Source of the DNA: an uncultured Oscillospiraceae bacterium
Lineage (GTDB): Bacteria > Bacillota > Clostridia > Oscillospirales > Oscillospiraceae
DNA: 64,000 nucleotides
Direction: 5' to 3'
Assembly: GCA_900768135.1 (NCBI GenBank)
Contig: CAAGBT010000065.1
Coordinates: forward strand, 62,001-126,000
This document shows, piece after piece, positions 31,773 through 40,274 of this stretch; the stretch's first letter is position 1; every line of letters begins with the position of its first letter. The translations under genes and the position numbers were made by a program. The notes under the pieces were generated by a model. The model saw only the letters and a program-made list of their open reading frames with translations. It ran no database searches and was not told the DNA's origin.

Positions 31773-32201
31773 ATGTCTGATATTCTGAATGCTGCGGAAG
31801 TACGCAGCGGTACCTGGGGCGAGCTTTGGCTGGACGGTGAGCAGGTTGCGGAGTGCTACGGCTGCCAGATCAAGGTCAACAAGACCAAGGAGGACGTGCA
31901 GCGCTGCCGCACACTGGTGGCGGGCAAGAAGATGACCGGCGTGGCGGTCACCGGCACGATCCGCATCTACAACGCCACCAGCCGCCTGATCAAGCTGGAG
32001 GCCGAGGCCATTCAGCAGGGCAAGGACCTGCGACACACCATCATCAGCAACCTGGACGACCCCGACAACCCCGACAACCAGCGCATTTCCGTGTCCGGCG
32101 TGTCCTTCGATGATCTGACCCTGGCGGACTGGCAGGCCGCCCAGCTGGGCCAGATCGAGGCCCCGTTCACGGCGGAGAGCTTTAAAGTTCTGGATTCCTG
32201 A
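31773..32201 (+). CDS. Tail tube protein (XkdM-like)
   Basis: A 142-aa protein after AAGGAGGGGG. The pattern (GTWGELWLDGEQVAECYGCQ, TGTIRIYNATSRLIK) matches the XkdM tube family. It polymerises into the tube inside the sheath. A strong hairpin follows its stop. Confidence 0.9.
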   Translation: MSDILNAAEVRSGTWGELWLDGEQVAECYGCQIKVNKTKEDVQRCRTLVAGKKMTGVAVTGTIRIYNATSRLIKLEAEAIQQGKDLRHTIISNLDDPDNPDNQRISVSGVSFDDLTLADWQAAQLGQIEAPFTAESFKVLDS

Positions 32202-32210
32202 GACAACAAT

Positions 32211-32241
32211 CGGCCTCGTCCTCATCGATGAGGCGAGGCCG
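32211..32241 (+). other. Intercistronic hairpin after the tail tube gene
   Basis: CGGCCTCG and CCTCA pair with TGAGG and CGAGGCCG around TCGA. No T-run follows, so it is more likely an mRNA stabiliser that keeps tube mRNA abundant than a terminator. Confidence 0.5.
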
Positions 32242-32265
32242 AATTCAATTTGGAGGTAAAGTGAA

Positions 32266-32673
32266 ATGGCAAATGAGATGATGAAGAGCAAGGAACAGGT
32301 TTCTGTGTTGGATACCCTGCTGGGCGGCACGATCCCCAATGTGGAGAAGGAGCTGCCCACGGCGGAGTATAAAGTCGAGCGGCTGAGCACGCTGGCGGGG
32401 CGGGACGTTGTCTTCAAGTTGAAGGCTCTCCCCTATGGCAAGGTGCATGATATCGAGCGTTTCACCCAGGACACCGATGTGCATATTCTGCTGGCGGGCT
32501 GCGCGGAGCCGGATCTGAAGGACGAGCGTTTGCAGGAAAAGTTCGGCGGGGCCACGCCGGCGGATACGGTGAAGCGGATGCTGCTGGCCGGTGAGATCGC
32601 GGATCTGAGCGCGGCGGTGGAGCGGCTGAGCGGCTATCGCCGCATGACCATCAGCGAAGTAAAAAACGCCTGA
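32266..32673 (+). CDS. Tail assembly chaperone, short form (XkdN-like)
   Basis: A 135-aa protein from ATG 32266 after GGAGG. It sits between the tube and the tape measure, where myophages keep the gpG-type chaperone. Near its end the codons GTA AAA AAC contain the heptamer A-AAA-AAC (32661-32667) in frame for -1 slippage. The short form ends at the TGA at 32671. Confidence 0.85.
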   Translation: MANEMMKSKEQVSVLDTLLGGTIPNVEKELPTAEYKVERLSTLAGRDVVFKLKALPYGKVHDIERFTQDTDVHILLAGCAEPDLKDERLQEKFGGATPADTVKRMLLAGEIADLSAAVERLSGYRRMTISEVKNA

Positions 32674-32888
32674 CGGACGGCAGCGACCCGGAGTTGGGCT
32701 TGCTGTACTACCTGTTTTCCGCCCACAACTGGGGCCTCGCGGATCTGCGGGCATTGTGGGAGGGAGAGACGGGCTGGCATGACCTGATTTTAGCACTGTC
32801 GTCCTATGAGGCAAACCAACGAGCGGAGGCCCGCAAAGGAGTTCCGCCGAAAAAAGCGGTGAAGGCTACGAAAAAGCGCAAAAAATAA
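32667..32888 (+). CDS. Tail assembly chaperone, -1 frameshift extension
   Basis: After slippage at 32661-32667 the ribosome would read CGC CTG ACG GAC in the -1 frame and add 73 residues to a product of about 207 aa (gpGT-type). The extension is codable only from this site: it has no ATG or ribosome binding site of its own. LGLLYYLFSAHNWGLADL and the basic tail KKAVKATKKRKK look like real protein. This gives two chaperone forms in a fixed ratio, as in lambda gpG/gpGT. Confidence 0.8.
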   Translation, partial: RLTDGSDPELGLLYYLFSAHNWGLADLRALWEGETGWHDLILALSSYEANQRAEARKGVPPKKAVKATKKRKK

Positions 32889-32914
32889 ACCGCCTTCCTA
32901 CTGGAAAGCGGTTT
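32881..32914 (-). terminator. Terminator of the 33-aa gene
   Basis: On the minus strand AAACCGC and GCGGTTT pair (32914-32887) and are followed by ATTTTT. Confidence 0.8.
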
Positions 32915-33014
32915 AGGCGGACATCCAAACCAGAAAAGCAAGGGACGCTGCACCAAGAATTGAGATATAAAGCAGTAAGCCTTTAATGCCTCTGGGGACT
33001 TCGCTCCATTTCAT
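32913..33014 (-). CDS. 33-aa single-pass membrane protein (moron-like)
   Basis: The ATG at 33014 follows GAGGTGAATGCT on the minus strand. The peptide has a short basic/polar start (MKWSEVPRGIK) and then about 20 hydrophobic residues (LLLYISILGAASLAFLVW). A perfect-looking promoter lies at 33033-33061 and a terminator at 32881-32914, so it is a self-contained transcription unit opposed to the tail operon. Such morons are expressed from prophages; a role at the membrane, for example in superinfection exclusion, is inferred. Confidence 0.7.
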   Translation of the reverse strand: MKWSEVPRGIKGLLLYISILGAASLAFLVWMSA

Positions 33015-33032
33015 AGCATTCACCTCAGTTTC

Positions 33033-33061
33033 TTTATACCACGATTGAGAAAAACTGTCAA
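33033..33061 (-). promoter_or_regulatory. Promoter of the 33-aa gene
   Basis: Minus strand: TTGACA (33061-33056), exactly 17 bases, TATAAA (33038-33033). It overlaps the leader of the tape measure gene. Confidence 0.85.
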
Positions 33062-33078
33062 GGAGAGGAGGGGAAATC

Positions 33079-35043
33079 ATGCCCGATGCGTCCATTGTGG
33101 TCAAGGCGACCGACCGATATTCGGAAGCCATGAAGAAGATGGCGTCGGTCACCAAGTCGTTCAGCAAAGATGTTGACACCTTGGAAGACACGCTGTATGC
33201 CCTGAACAAGAACAAAATCACGCTGAAGATGGACCTCAGCAAGGCCAAGTCCGAGTTGAAGGCCGCGGAAAAGCAGTTTGATCTGACGCATTCCGCCGCG
33301 GACGGCCTGAAGCTGGAGCTGGCACAGGCCAACTATGACAGCATGGTTCGCAACCTGAAGGCCGTTACCAGTGCGGCGCGAGATACGGAGAAAGCTATCT
33401 CCAAGGTCGAAAATCAATCGAAAAGCCAGAAGGCCACCGTTACCAGCGTAGCTACTGCGATCGCAGCCAGCGGCATCGGCGATATGGCCAAGGAGCTGGC
33501 ACTCAGCTTCGGCACTAGTGTCGCTGGGAGCCTGGGGGGAGATAACGCAGGGACGATGGCGTCTTCTGTCCTTTCCTCTGCGGCTACCGGAGCCGCTATG
33601 GGCTCGATCATACCCGGGATCGGTACTGCGCTGGGCGCGGCAATCGGTGCCGCGGTCGGCGGACTCAGCGGAGGCTTGCAGATCTACGAGAAGAAGGACG
33701 ACGCCTTCAAGTCCTATGTAGAAGACGCTTATGAGACTGTCACTGGTGAGCAGAGCAGTTCCCTCACCTCCGGCAGTTCTATCGCCGGCAGCCGTGAGCA
33801 GACACGCATGGCTTTTGCCCAGCGGATGGGCGAGGAAGAGGCAGACGCCTATCTGGAGCGTGTCAAGACCATGGCCACCAGCACCAACTACAGCTATGAC
33901 GAGATCACCGGCTACAGTAAGCTGCTGCTGAACACCTATGACGGGGATAAAACCCTGTCGGTGCTTCAGACGCTGTCAGACGCTTCGGCGGGTCTGAACC
34001 TGGATTCCTCCGATGTCAATATGTTCATCTCTGGCTTGAGCCGCATGAGAACGACCGGCAAGGCCACGCAGGAATACCTCAATTACTTCTCCGAACGGGG
34101 CGTGGATGTGTATCAGGCGTTGGCCAACTCCACCGGCGCGGACAAGTCGAAGATCGCCGAGATGGTGACCGGCGGCAAGATCAGCGGTACCGATGCGGCG
34201 GAAGCCATCCTGACCTACATCAACGAGACCTACGGCGGCCTGTCCGAGAAGTTGGCCACCACCTATGACGCCATGGTGGATAACCTGGCCGATTTCCAGG
34301 CTGACATGGATGCCGCCATGGGCGAGGGTTACAACGAGGGCCGCAAGGAGGGTCTGCAGGCCCAGATGGACTGGATGAGCGGCGAGAGCGGCGCGGCCGT
34401 TGAGGAGGCAAACCGTGCCATCGGCGCATGGCAGGCCGAACTGGAAAACAGCAAAGAGCAGTACATTCGCGACGCAATGGATGCCATGATGGCTTCTGAC
34501 GAATATCAGACAGCCAAGGCCGAGGGCGATGCCGCAGAGATGGGCAAGCTCATCATGCAGGCTAAGGTGCAGGGCATGAATGAGTATAACGCCAGCGACG
34601 GGGCGCAGCTGGCGTTGGAGTCCGAGATGTCGCTTGTGGCGGCGATCCGCAACGACACGGGTCTTAACCAGGATTACTGGGACGCCGGCTACGAAAAGGG
34701 GCAGGAATTCACGAAGGGCCTGGCGGCCGCGAGAAAGGCGAATTATCAAGCCGCTCTTTCTGCGTCGGACTATACTTACACGCCCACCGGCGAGACCCCC
34801 CGCAGCGCAGTCTATACCGGCAGCGGGTACGCCACGGGCATTGACTATGTTCCGTATGATAACTTCCCTGCCCTGCTCCACCAAGGTGAGCGCGTGCAGA
34901 CCGCCGTAGAGGCACGGAGCGAGGGCAGCTCCGGCGGCATCCAGATCGTGATGTACGGCACGACGATCCGCGAGGATGCGGATGTTGACCGCGTCGCGGC
35001 GGCGCTGCTGCAGAAGATGCAGCTGGCTGGTATGAGGGGGTAA
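33079..35043 (+). CDS. Tail tape measure protein
   Basis: A 654-aa protein from ATG 33079 after GGAGAGGAGGGG. A coiled-coil N-terminus (KNKITLKMDLSKAKSELKAA) is followed by Gly/Ala-rich hydrophobic stretches (about 135-220) and a tape-measure domain (about 265-430). It sets tail length; 654 residues predict a short tail of about 100 nm by the usual rule of roughly 1.5 angstrom per residue. It also takes part in DNA ejection. Confidence 0.9.
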   Translation: MPDASIVVKATDRYSEAMKKMASVTKSFSKDVDTLEDTLYALNKNKITLKMDLSKAKSELKAAEKQFDLTHSAADGLKLELAQANYDSMVRNLKAVTSAARDTEKAISKVENQSKSQKATVTSVATAIAASGIGDMAKELALSFGTSVAGSLGGDNAGTMASSVLSSAATGAAMGSIIPGIGTALGAAIGAAVGGLSGGLQIYEKKDDAFKSYVEDAYETVTGEQSSSLTSGSSIAGSREQTRMAFAQRMGEEEADAYLERVKTMATSTNYSYDEITGYSKLLLNTYDGDKTLSVLQTLSDASAGLNLDSSDVNMFISGLSRMRTTGKATQEYLNYFSERGVDVYQALANSTGADKSKIAEMVTGGKISGTDAAEAILTYINETYGGLSEKLATTYDAMVDNLADFQADMDAAMGEGYNEGRKEGLQAQMDWMSGESGAAVEEANRAIGAWQAELENSKEQYIRDAMDAMMASDEYQTAKAEGDAAEMGKLIMQAKVQGMNEYNASDGAQLALESEMSLVAAIRNDTGLNQDYWDAGYEKGQEFTKGLAAARKANYQAALSASDYTYTPTGETPRSAVYTGSGYATGIDYVPYDNFPALLHQGERVQTAVEARSEGSSGGIQIVMYGTTIREDADVDRVAAALLQKMQLAGMRG

Positions 35044-35047
35044 CGCG

Positions 35048-35704
35048 ATGCAGGTCTGTTTTATCCGAGATGGCGTTTCCCTGGTAATGCCTGTGACGCC
35101 GGAGCGTTATCAGTGGACCAGCGGCAAGCGCATAGAGACCATCAACATCAACGAATTGGGGGATGTCTACCGCCCGGGCGGCCTTACACGGTTTTCCGGC
35201 AACTTCGACTTTCTGCTGCCTGCGCAGGATTACCCGTGGATCGAGGCGGGCGCTCATGTGGATCCGCAGTATTATCTGGACTATCTGACCGCCTGGGCAA
35301 CCGATGAAAAGACAGTCCGCCTTGTGATCACCGGAACGGAGATCAACACGCTGGTTTACATCGAGGATGTGACCCAGGGGGAGTCGGACGGCACTGGCGA
35401 CCGAAGCATCACGGTATCTGTCCGCGAGTATTGCGATCTGGAGGCGAAGGAAACGGAAACCGCCGCCGGTACGCAGAACAGCGGCAGGGCTGCGGGCGCC
35501 TCGCCATCTAAAAAGACACAGGCGTACACCATCGTTTCGGGGGATACGCTGTCCATGATCTGCCGCCGGTATTACGGGAAGTCCACCGCCAAGTATTATA
35601 ATGCACTGGCCAAATACAACGGGATCAAAAATCCGCACCTCATCTATCCGGGCGCGACGATCCAGATCCCGTCTGAGGCCGTTCTGTTGGGAGGCTCGGC
35701 ATGA
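35048..35704 (+). CDS. LysM baseplate hub protein (XkdP-like)
   Basis: A 218-aa protein. An N-terminal beta domain (about 1-140) and a C-terminal LysM (AYTIVSGDTLSMICRRYYG, then IYPGATIQIP; about 158-210) match XkdP/gp53-type baseplate proteins that bind peptidoglycan near the tail tip. Confidence 0.9.
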   Translation: MQVCFIRDGVSLVMPVTPERYQWTSGKRIETININELGDVYRPGGLTRFSGNFDFLLPAQDYPWIEAGAHVDPQYYLDYLTAWATDEKTVRLVITGTEINTLVYIEDVTQGESDGTGDRSITVSVREYCDLEAKETETAAGTQNSGRAAGASPSKKTQAYTIVSGDTLSMICRRYYGKSTAKYYNALAKYNGIKNPHLIYPGATIQIPSEAVLLGGSA

Positions 35705-36681
35705 AGATCTATCTGAGCAAACCGACCTCCGGCACACGGGACATCACTAAGATCCTGTCCTACTGGACATGGTCGGGAGACAAGGCCACCATCAGCCGTC
35801 AGCTGACCGGCGAGGTGGCGTATATCGAAGGCAGCGGGCTCCCGGTGCCGGAGATCGGAGATCTTCTCACCATGGCTGACGGGGGCAAGAAGCTCTTTGA
35901 GGGCATTGTTCTCCAGCGGAGCCTGGGCTCCGAGGACAGCACGATGAGCTTCACCGCCTTTGACTACGGCTTCTATCTCCAGCGCAACGATGGTACTTAC
36001 AAATTCACCGGAGCTTCGCCGGAGGAGATCACGCGCATGGCCTGCGCCGACCGGGATATCCCCGTGGCGCAGCTGCCGACCACGGGAGTAAGGCTTTGGA
36101 GAAAGTTCGCGGCGGTAAAGCTGAACCAGCTGATCACGACAGCGTGGACGCTGGCCAGCGAAAAGGATGGAAAGGTCTATGCCATCCGCTATACGCCTTA
36201 CGGCCTTCTGGTGAAGGAGCGCACCGTCAGCAGCTCCAGCCTGGTGCTGAAGGCGGCGTCCAATCTGATGAACGCCACCACGAAGGAAGATGCGACCAAA
36301 ATGGTCAACAGCGTGGCCATCTACGATGCCAACGGCAATTTCCTGCGCCGAACGGGCGACAGTGCCGCGCAGAAGCTGTGCGGCTTTATGGAACAGCATA
36401 TCACGCAGAGCGCGGGAAAAGAGGCCGATGCCGACGCCACGGCGAAAAAGACGCTGGAGGACGGCAAGCTTCAGAAGACCGTGACGGTCAACGTTCTGGG
36501 AGACATGAGCCTGCTGACCGGAGAAACCGTGGTGGTGCGGGAGGCCAAGACCGGCCTAACCGGCGTTTTCTGGATCGACGCGGATTCCCATACATGGAAA
36601 AACAGAAATTACTACACAAAGCTGACGCTGAATTGCCGGAATGTCATGGCAACGGCCAACGCGGGAAGTGAGATCACATGA
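35701..36681 (+). CDS. Baseplate hub protein (XkdQ/gpD-like)
   Basis: A 326-aa protein overlapping XkdP by 4 bases. Features of the gpD/XkdQ late-control family include FTAFDYGFYLQRN and a C-terminal KLTLNCRN strand. It forms the hub ring on which the spike sits. Confidence 0.8.
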   Translation: MKIYLSKPTSGTRDITKILSYWTWSGDKATISRQLTGEVAYIEGSGLPVPEIGDLLTMADGGKKLFEGIVLQRSLGSEDSTMSFTAFDYGFYLQRNDGTYKFTGASPEEITRMACADRDIPVAQLPTTGVRLWRKFAAVKLNQLITTAWTLASEKDGKVYAIRYTPYGLLVKERTVSSSSLVLKAASNLMNATTKEDATKMVNSVAIYDANGNFLRRTGDSAAQKLCGFMEQHITQSAGKEADADATAKKTLEDGKLQKTVTVNVLGDMSLLTGETVVVREAKTGLTGVFWIDADSHTWKNRNYYTKLTLNCRNVMATANAGSEIT

Positions 36682-37076
36682 ATGAAGCACGGGACCCCTA
36701 TCTGGGGCTGAACAATCATATCCGGCAGCAGGCACGGGAGCAGACACCGGCCTATTACGCCATCGGAAAGGTGCTCTCCCTGCGGCCGCTGAAGATCCGC
36801 GCGGATGGGCTGGATCTGGACAGGGACGATCTCTGCGTGCCGGAGTCGATGTACTCAAACTTCATCCAGGACAAGCCGATCGAGGGGCACGGGGTTCGGA
36901 CAAGGCTGCCGACCGCACAGTTCCCGTGCTCCTGCGGGCTGGGCGCTGGCTTCGCGGTTCGTCCTGAAGAGTACGTCTATGGCGCGACTGTGATCAGGAC
37001 CGGCGATGAGGTGCTGCTCATGCGCTCGGACGACGGGCAGACCTACTATCTGGTAGAGAGGATGGTGAGGCTATGA
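36678..37076 (+). CDS. DUF2577-family baseplate protein (XkdR-like)
   Basis: A 132-aa protein with a beta-barrel C-terminus (GATVIRTGDEVLLMRSDDG, then YYLVERMVRL). DUF2577 members occur at this place in PBSX-type tails. It overlaps both neighbours by 4 bases. Confidence 0.8.
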   Translation: MNEARDPYLGLNNHIRQQAREQTPAYYAIGKVLSLRPLKIRADGLDLDRDDLCVPESMYSNFIQDKPIEGHGVRTRLPTAQFPCSCGLGAGFAVRPEEYVYGATVIRTGDEVLLMRSDDGQTYYLVERMVRL

Positions 37077-37513
37077 GCCTGTTTCCCCTGATCAGCCAGC
37101 CGGATGTTGGGGCGCTGACGGCTACCGAGGGTCTTCCTCTCTACCGCGAGGTGGATTGGGATTTTCGGACGAACAAGCCCGTCTGGAAGGGCGGCAATCC
37201 GGTGTATGTGACCGGCACCCGGGCGGTGCTGGTGTGGGCGTGGAATGCGCTGCACACCGAGCGATTCGCCCACGATGTATTCAGCATGGACTACGGACTT
37301 GACGGAGAAACACTGCTGGGGGCGGCATACTCCAGCGAGGTGCGGGAGGCGGAGGCTGTCCGCGTCGTGCGGGAGACCTTGCAGGTGAACCCTTATATCA
37401 CGAATGTGACACAGGTAAGCGTGAACCTCGAAGGCTCCGTTCTGCATTTGAACTTCAAATTAACGACCATCTATGGGGAGGTGACGGTGGATGAGTGTGA
37501 CATCGCCTTATGA
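37073..37513 (+). CDS. DUF2634-family baseplate protein (XkdS-like)
   Basis: A 146-aa wedge-type protein; YREVDWDFRTNKPVWKGGNP and ALHTERFAHDVFSMDYG are typical of the W/XkdS (gp25-like) family. It connects the sheath to the wedge. Confidence 0.85.
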   Translation: MSLFPLISQPDVGALTATEGLPLYREVDWDFRTNKPVWKGGNPVYVTGTRAVLVWAWNALHTERFAHDVFSMDYGLDGETLLGAAYSSEVREAEAVRVVRETLQVNPYITNVTQVSVNLEGSVLHLNFKLTTIYGEVTVDECDIAL

Positions 37514-38567
37514 CGAGCTGACGCCGGAGAGCATCAAGGTTAGTATGCTTTCTGATCTGCAGGTGGGCGGGGCTGACATCAGCACCCGGGAGGGCTCTTA
37601 TGCCAACACACTGGTGAGCGTGGCGGCATACCAGCTCTTCAAGCTGTATCAGCAGTTTCCGAGCCTGCTACACATGGTATTCCCAGACGAGACCTCCGGG
37701 AAGTACATCGACAAAAACGCCGCGCAGGTGGGCATGACACGCACACCCGGCACGAAAGCCACGGTGAGGGTCACATTCACAGGCACGGACGGCACTTACA
37801 TTGCCGCGGGAACGGCCCTGTACGCGCCTGAGAGCGGCTTGCAGTTCCTGACGGCCGAGGATGCCACCATCGCTGACGGAAGCGCCACAGCGGCCGCTGA
37901 GGCCGCGGAGGTAGGCTCTGATTACAACCTGCCATCGGGCAGTATCACATCTCTGTATGTCAATATCGCCGGTGTGATCGGCGTGACAAATGCGGCGGCC
38001 GCCACCGGCGGGACTGATGTGGAGAGCGACGCCGATTTCTTCGCACGGTATCATCGGCGCAGGACGCTGCCCATTACATCGGGCAATAAGAACCACTACA
38101 TTACCTGGGCCACCGAGGTCAACGGCGTTGCTTACGCAAACTGCGAACCGCTGTGGAACGGGAACGGCACGGTCCGTGTGATTATTGCCGGCGCAGATCG
38201 CGGGCCGGTGGATGAGACGATCCGAAAGGCTTGCTATGACCACATCGAGGAGGAGCGCCCCATTGGCGCCACCGTCACCGTGGTCAGCGTGGCCACACGG
38301 CCGATCCCGCTGACCGCAACTGTCACGCGGTTGGATGGCTACTCTGCCGAGGATGTGAAGAATCAGCTGACGGCCGCTGTGACCGAACTGCTGCTCAGCC
38401 AGACCTTCGGCGAAACGGTGACGGTACCCTTCAGCCGCTTCCTGGCCTGCCTGCTGCAGTGTCCGGGCGTGGCCGATTACACCACCCTGACCGTGGACGG
38501 TGGTATGTCGGCCATTACGCTCAATCCGGAGGACGCGGCGGTGGTCGGCACGGTCACCATCAGCTGA
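37491..38567 (+). CDS. Baseplate J-like protein (XkdT)
   Basis: A 358-aa protein of the gpJ family. TPESIKVSMLSDLQVGGADI opens it, and the central VESDADFFARYHRR and GNKNHYITWATEVNGV are family hallmarks. It forms the wedge arms that trigger contraction. It overlaps XkdS by 23 bases. Confidence 0.93.
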   Translation: MSVTSPYDELTPESIKVSMLSDLQVGGADISTREGSYANTLVSVAAYQLFKLYQQFPSLLHMVFPDETSGKYIDKNAAQVGMTRTPGTKATVRVTFTGTDGTYIAAGTALYAPESGLQFLTAEDATIADGSATAAAEAAEVGSDYNLPSGSITSLYVNIAGVIGVTNAAAATGGTDVESDADFFARYHRRRTLPITSGNKNHYITWATEVNGVAYANCEPLWNGNGTVRVIIAGADRGPVDETIRKACYDHIEEERPIGATVTVVSVATRPIPLTATVTRLDGYSAEDVKNQLTAAVTELLLSQTFGETVTVPFSRFLACLLQCPGVADYTTLTVDGGMSAITLNPEDAAVVGTVTIS

Positions 38568-38581
38568 GAGGAGATGAGCGT

Positions 38582-39148
38582 ATGAGCGTTTTACCGAAGC
38601 GGGAGCAGGTCCCCGCGTATCACTACATATCGGAGCAGAGCAGGGCGCTGATCGATATGCTGGAGGACGCCAGCCTGGAGGCGAAGGCCGCGCTGGAGGA
38701 TGTGATGGCGCAGTTCTTCGTGGACACGGCTACCTGGGGCCTCGCCCTATGGGAACAGCAGGTCGGCATCGAAGTTGACAATACGCTGTCTTTGGCGGCG
38801 CGCCGCTCGGCGGTCAAGCAGAAGCTGGTGGCCAGCGGCAATACCACATCGGAGATGATCCGCGGACTGGCAGAGACAATCACCGGCTATGAGGCGAAAG
38901 TAGAGGTCAACGATGACTACAGCTTTTCGCTCAGCTTCTGGGGCGAGAACAATCAGCTGGCTGCCATCGACGTGGCAGAGCTGAAGACTATTGTGGAGCA
39001 GATCAAGCCTGCGCACCTGCGCTTTGTGATCAGCGGCATCACATGGGCTGATCTGGAAAGCGTAAATATGACCTGGAAGTATTTTGAGGACAACCCGACA
39101 ACGTGGGCGCAGCTGGAATCCATGTTCTGCATCCATGCAAAAGAGTAA
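38582..39148 (+). CDS. Baseplate wedge protein (DUF2313, XkdU-like)
   Basis: A 188-aa protein from ATG 38582. ETITGYEAKVEVNDDYSFSL and LKTIVEQIKPAHLRFVI match DUF2313. It ends the conserved tail module. In related phages the receptor-binding fibre gene usually follows, but here only two small genes do. Confidence 0.85.
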   Translation: MSVLPKREQVPAYHYISEQSRALIDMLEDASLEAKAALEDVMAQFFVDTATWGLALWEQQVGIEVDNTLSLAARRSAVKQKLVASGNTTSEMIRGLAETITGYEAKVEVNDDYSFSLSFWGENNQLAAIDVAELKTIVEQIKPAHLRFVISGITWADLESVNMTWKYFEDNPTTWAQLESMFCIHAKE

Positions 39149-39163
39149 GAGGAGGAAATTTTT

Positions 39164-39619
39164 ATGGGCAGATTTTTCGGAAAACGCTGGAAGATCGACG
39201 GTGTGACGGCAGGACCGATCAGACGTCACTATCCGGCCAACGGTCGCTATTCGGTGATTTTCGAGCGGGATGACGCCTTCCTGGAGCAGATTGAGAAGAT
39301 CAACTGGGCCAAGCCCACGATTCAGCGTCTCAGCGAGGACGCCAATGAACAGGGCCTCCCGGAGGGCTACGGCTTTAAGGTCGTTGATATCAAGTACGAC
39401 AACAGCGGCCGTTACTACACGGTGGAGTTGCAGACGGCAAGCCAGTATCTCGGCGATGTGACGCAGTATCAGGAACAGATTGCAGAGCTGGAGAGCGCTG
39501 CCGCTGAGAAGGACAGCACGATCACCGCCCAGGCCGCCCAGCTGGCCGAAAGCGAAGAAAACCTGGCCGCTGCGTCTGCGCAGCTGGCAGAACTGGAGGC
39601 AGCCTATGATGACAACTGA
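39164..39619 (+). CDS. Tail-end phage protein with C-terminal coiled coil
   Basis: A 151-aa protein from ATG 39164 after GAGGAAATT. The first 100 residues form a compact domain without a known motif. The last 50 are a heptad-rich coiled coil (YQEQIAELESAAAEKD, ESEENLAAASAQLAELE), suggesting a trimer. It may be a short tail-tip or fibre-base protein. Confidence 0.5.
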   Translation: MGRFFGKRWKIDGVTAGPIRRHYPANGRYSVIFERDDAFLEQIEKINWAKPTIQRLSEDANEQGLPEGYGFKVVDIKYDNSGRYYTVELQTASQYLGDVTQYQEQIAELESAAAEKDSTITAQAAQLAESEENLAAASAQLAELEAAYDDN

Positions 39620-39911
39620 GAAGCTGAGCGCCGTGAAGGGCGCGGTGAAGGACGGGAAGCTGGTGCAGGCCGCCGGCGGTATCACGCAGCATACGGAGCA
39701 GAGCGATAAGCTGGGCTTTGATTGGCGTGTCACGAGCGTCAATGACGTGGTCGTCCGCAAGGACTACATTGAGCAGGAGAATCCCGTTGGAACCAGTGCA
39801 GAGAATCCCATCCCGTATAGCGAGGGTGTTCCGCTGATCAACAATGCCTATTACCTTGTGGACGGCGTCATCAAGGTCTGGATGGAAGAATGGGTGGACT
39901 GGGAGGCCTGA
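39606..39911 (+). CDS. Small tail-end phage protein, 101 aa
   Basis: ATG 39606 (or 39609) lies within the end of the previous gene, so it is coupled. The sequence has an aromatic, acidic C-terminus (DGVIKVWMEEWVDWEA). This type often follows tail fibre genes in clostridial phages. Its function is unknown; a receptor-binding or fibre-assembly role is possible. Confidence 0.5.
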   Translation: MMTTEKLSAVKGAVKDGKLVQAAGGITQHTEQSDKLGFDWRVTSVNDVVVRKDYIEQENPVGTSAENPIPYSEGVPLINNAYYLVDGVIKVWMEEWVDWEA

Positions 39912-39915
39912 CGGG

Positions 39916-40260
39916 ATGATGATCGAACTGACGCCGCAGACTATCGTGACCGCTGGAGCGGTCATTACGGCGGCGATCCTGCTGATCCAGCGCTTTGCAA
40001 AGGGGGTGCGCTGGTTCGACCAGCAGGAGAAGCAGACCACAGACATCGCGGCATTGAAGGCAAAGCACGAAGCCGATATGAAAGCCCTGAAGCAGGCTCT
40101 GACCGAGGATATGCGCGGCATCAATGAGGAGCAGACTCTTCTTACATACGGCGTCCTGGCCTGCCTGAAGGGCTTGAAGGAGCAGGGGTGCAACGGGTCT
40201 GTGTCCGAAGCGATCAATAAGATCGAAAAGTTCCTGAATAAAAAAGCACATGGAGACTAA
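39916..40260 (+). CDS. Membrane-anchored coiled-coil phage protein
   Basis: A 114-aa protein with one membrane helix (about 10-26, IVTAGAVITAAILLIQRF) and a following coiled coil (about 38-75). The shape is that of hemolysin-XhlA-like or spanin-type lysis accessories. It stands just before the LLH holin. Confidence 0.6.
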   Translation: MMIELTPQTIVTAGAVITAAILLIQRFAKGVRWFDQQEKQTTDIAALKAKHEADMKALKQALTEDMRGINEEQTLLTYGVLACLKGLKEQGCNGSVSEAINKIEKFLNKKAHGD

Positions 40261-40274
40261 AAGGAGACATTGAC

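Noticed and set aside
39606..39911. Diversity-generating retroelement target
   Set aside because: No reverse transcriptase gene and no template-like repeat of this segment was seen in the window.
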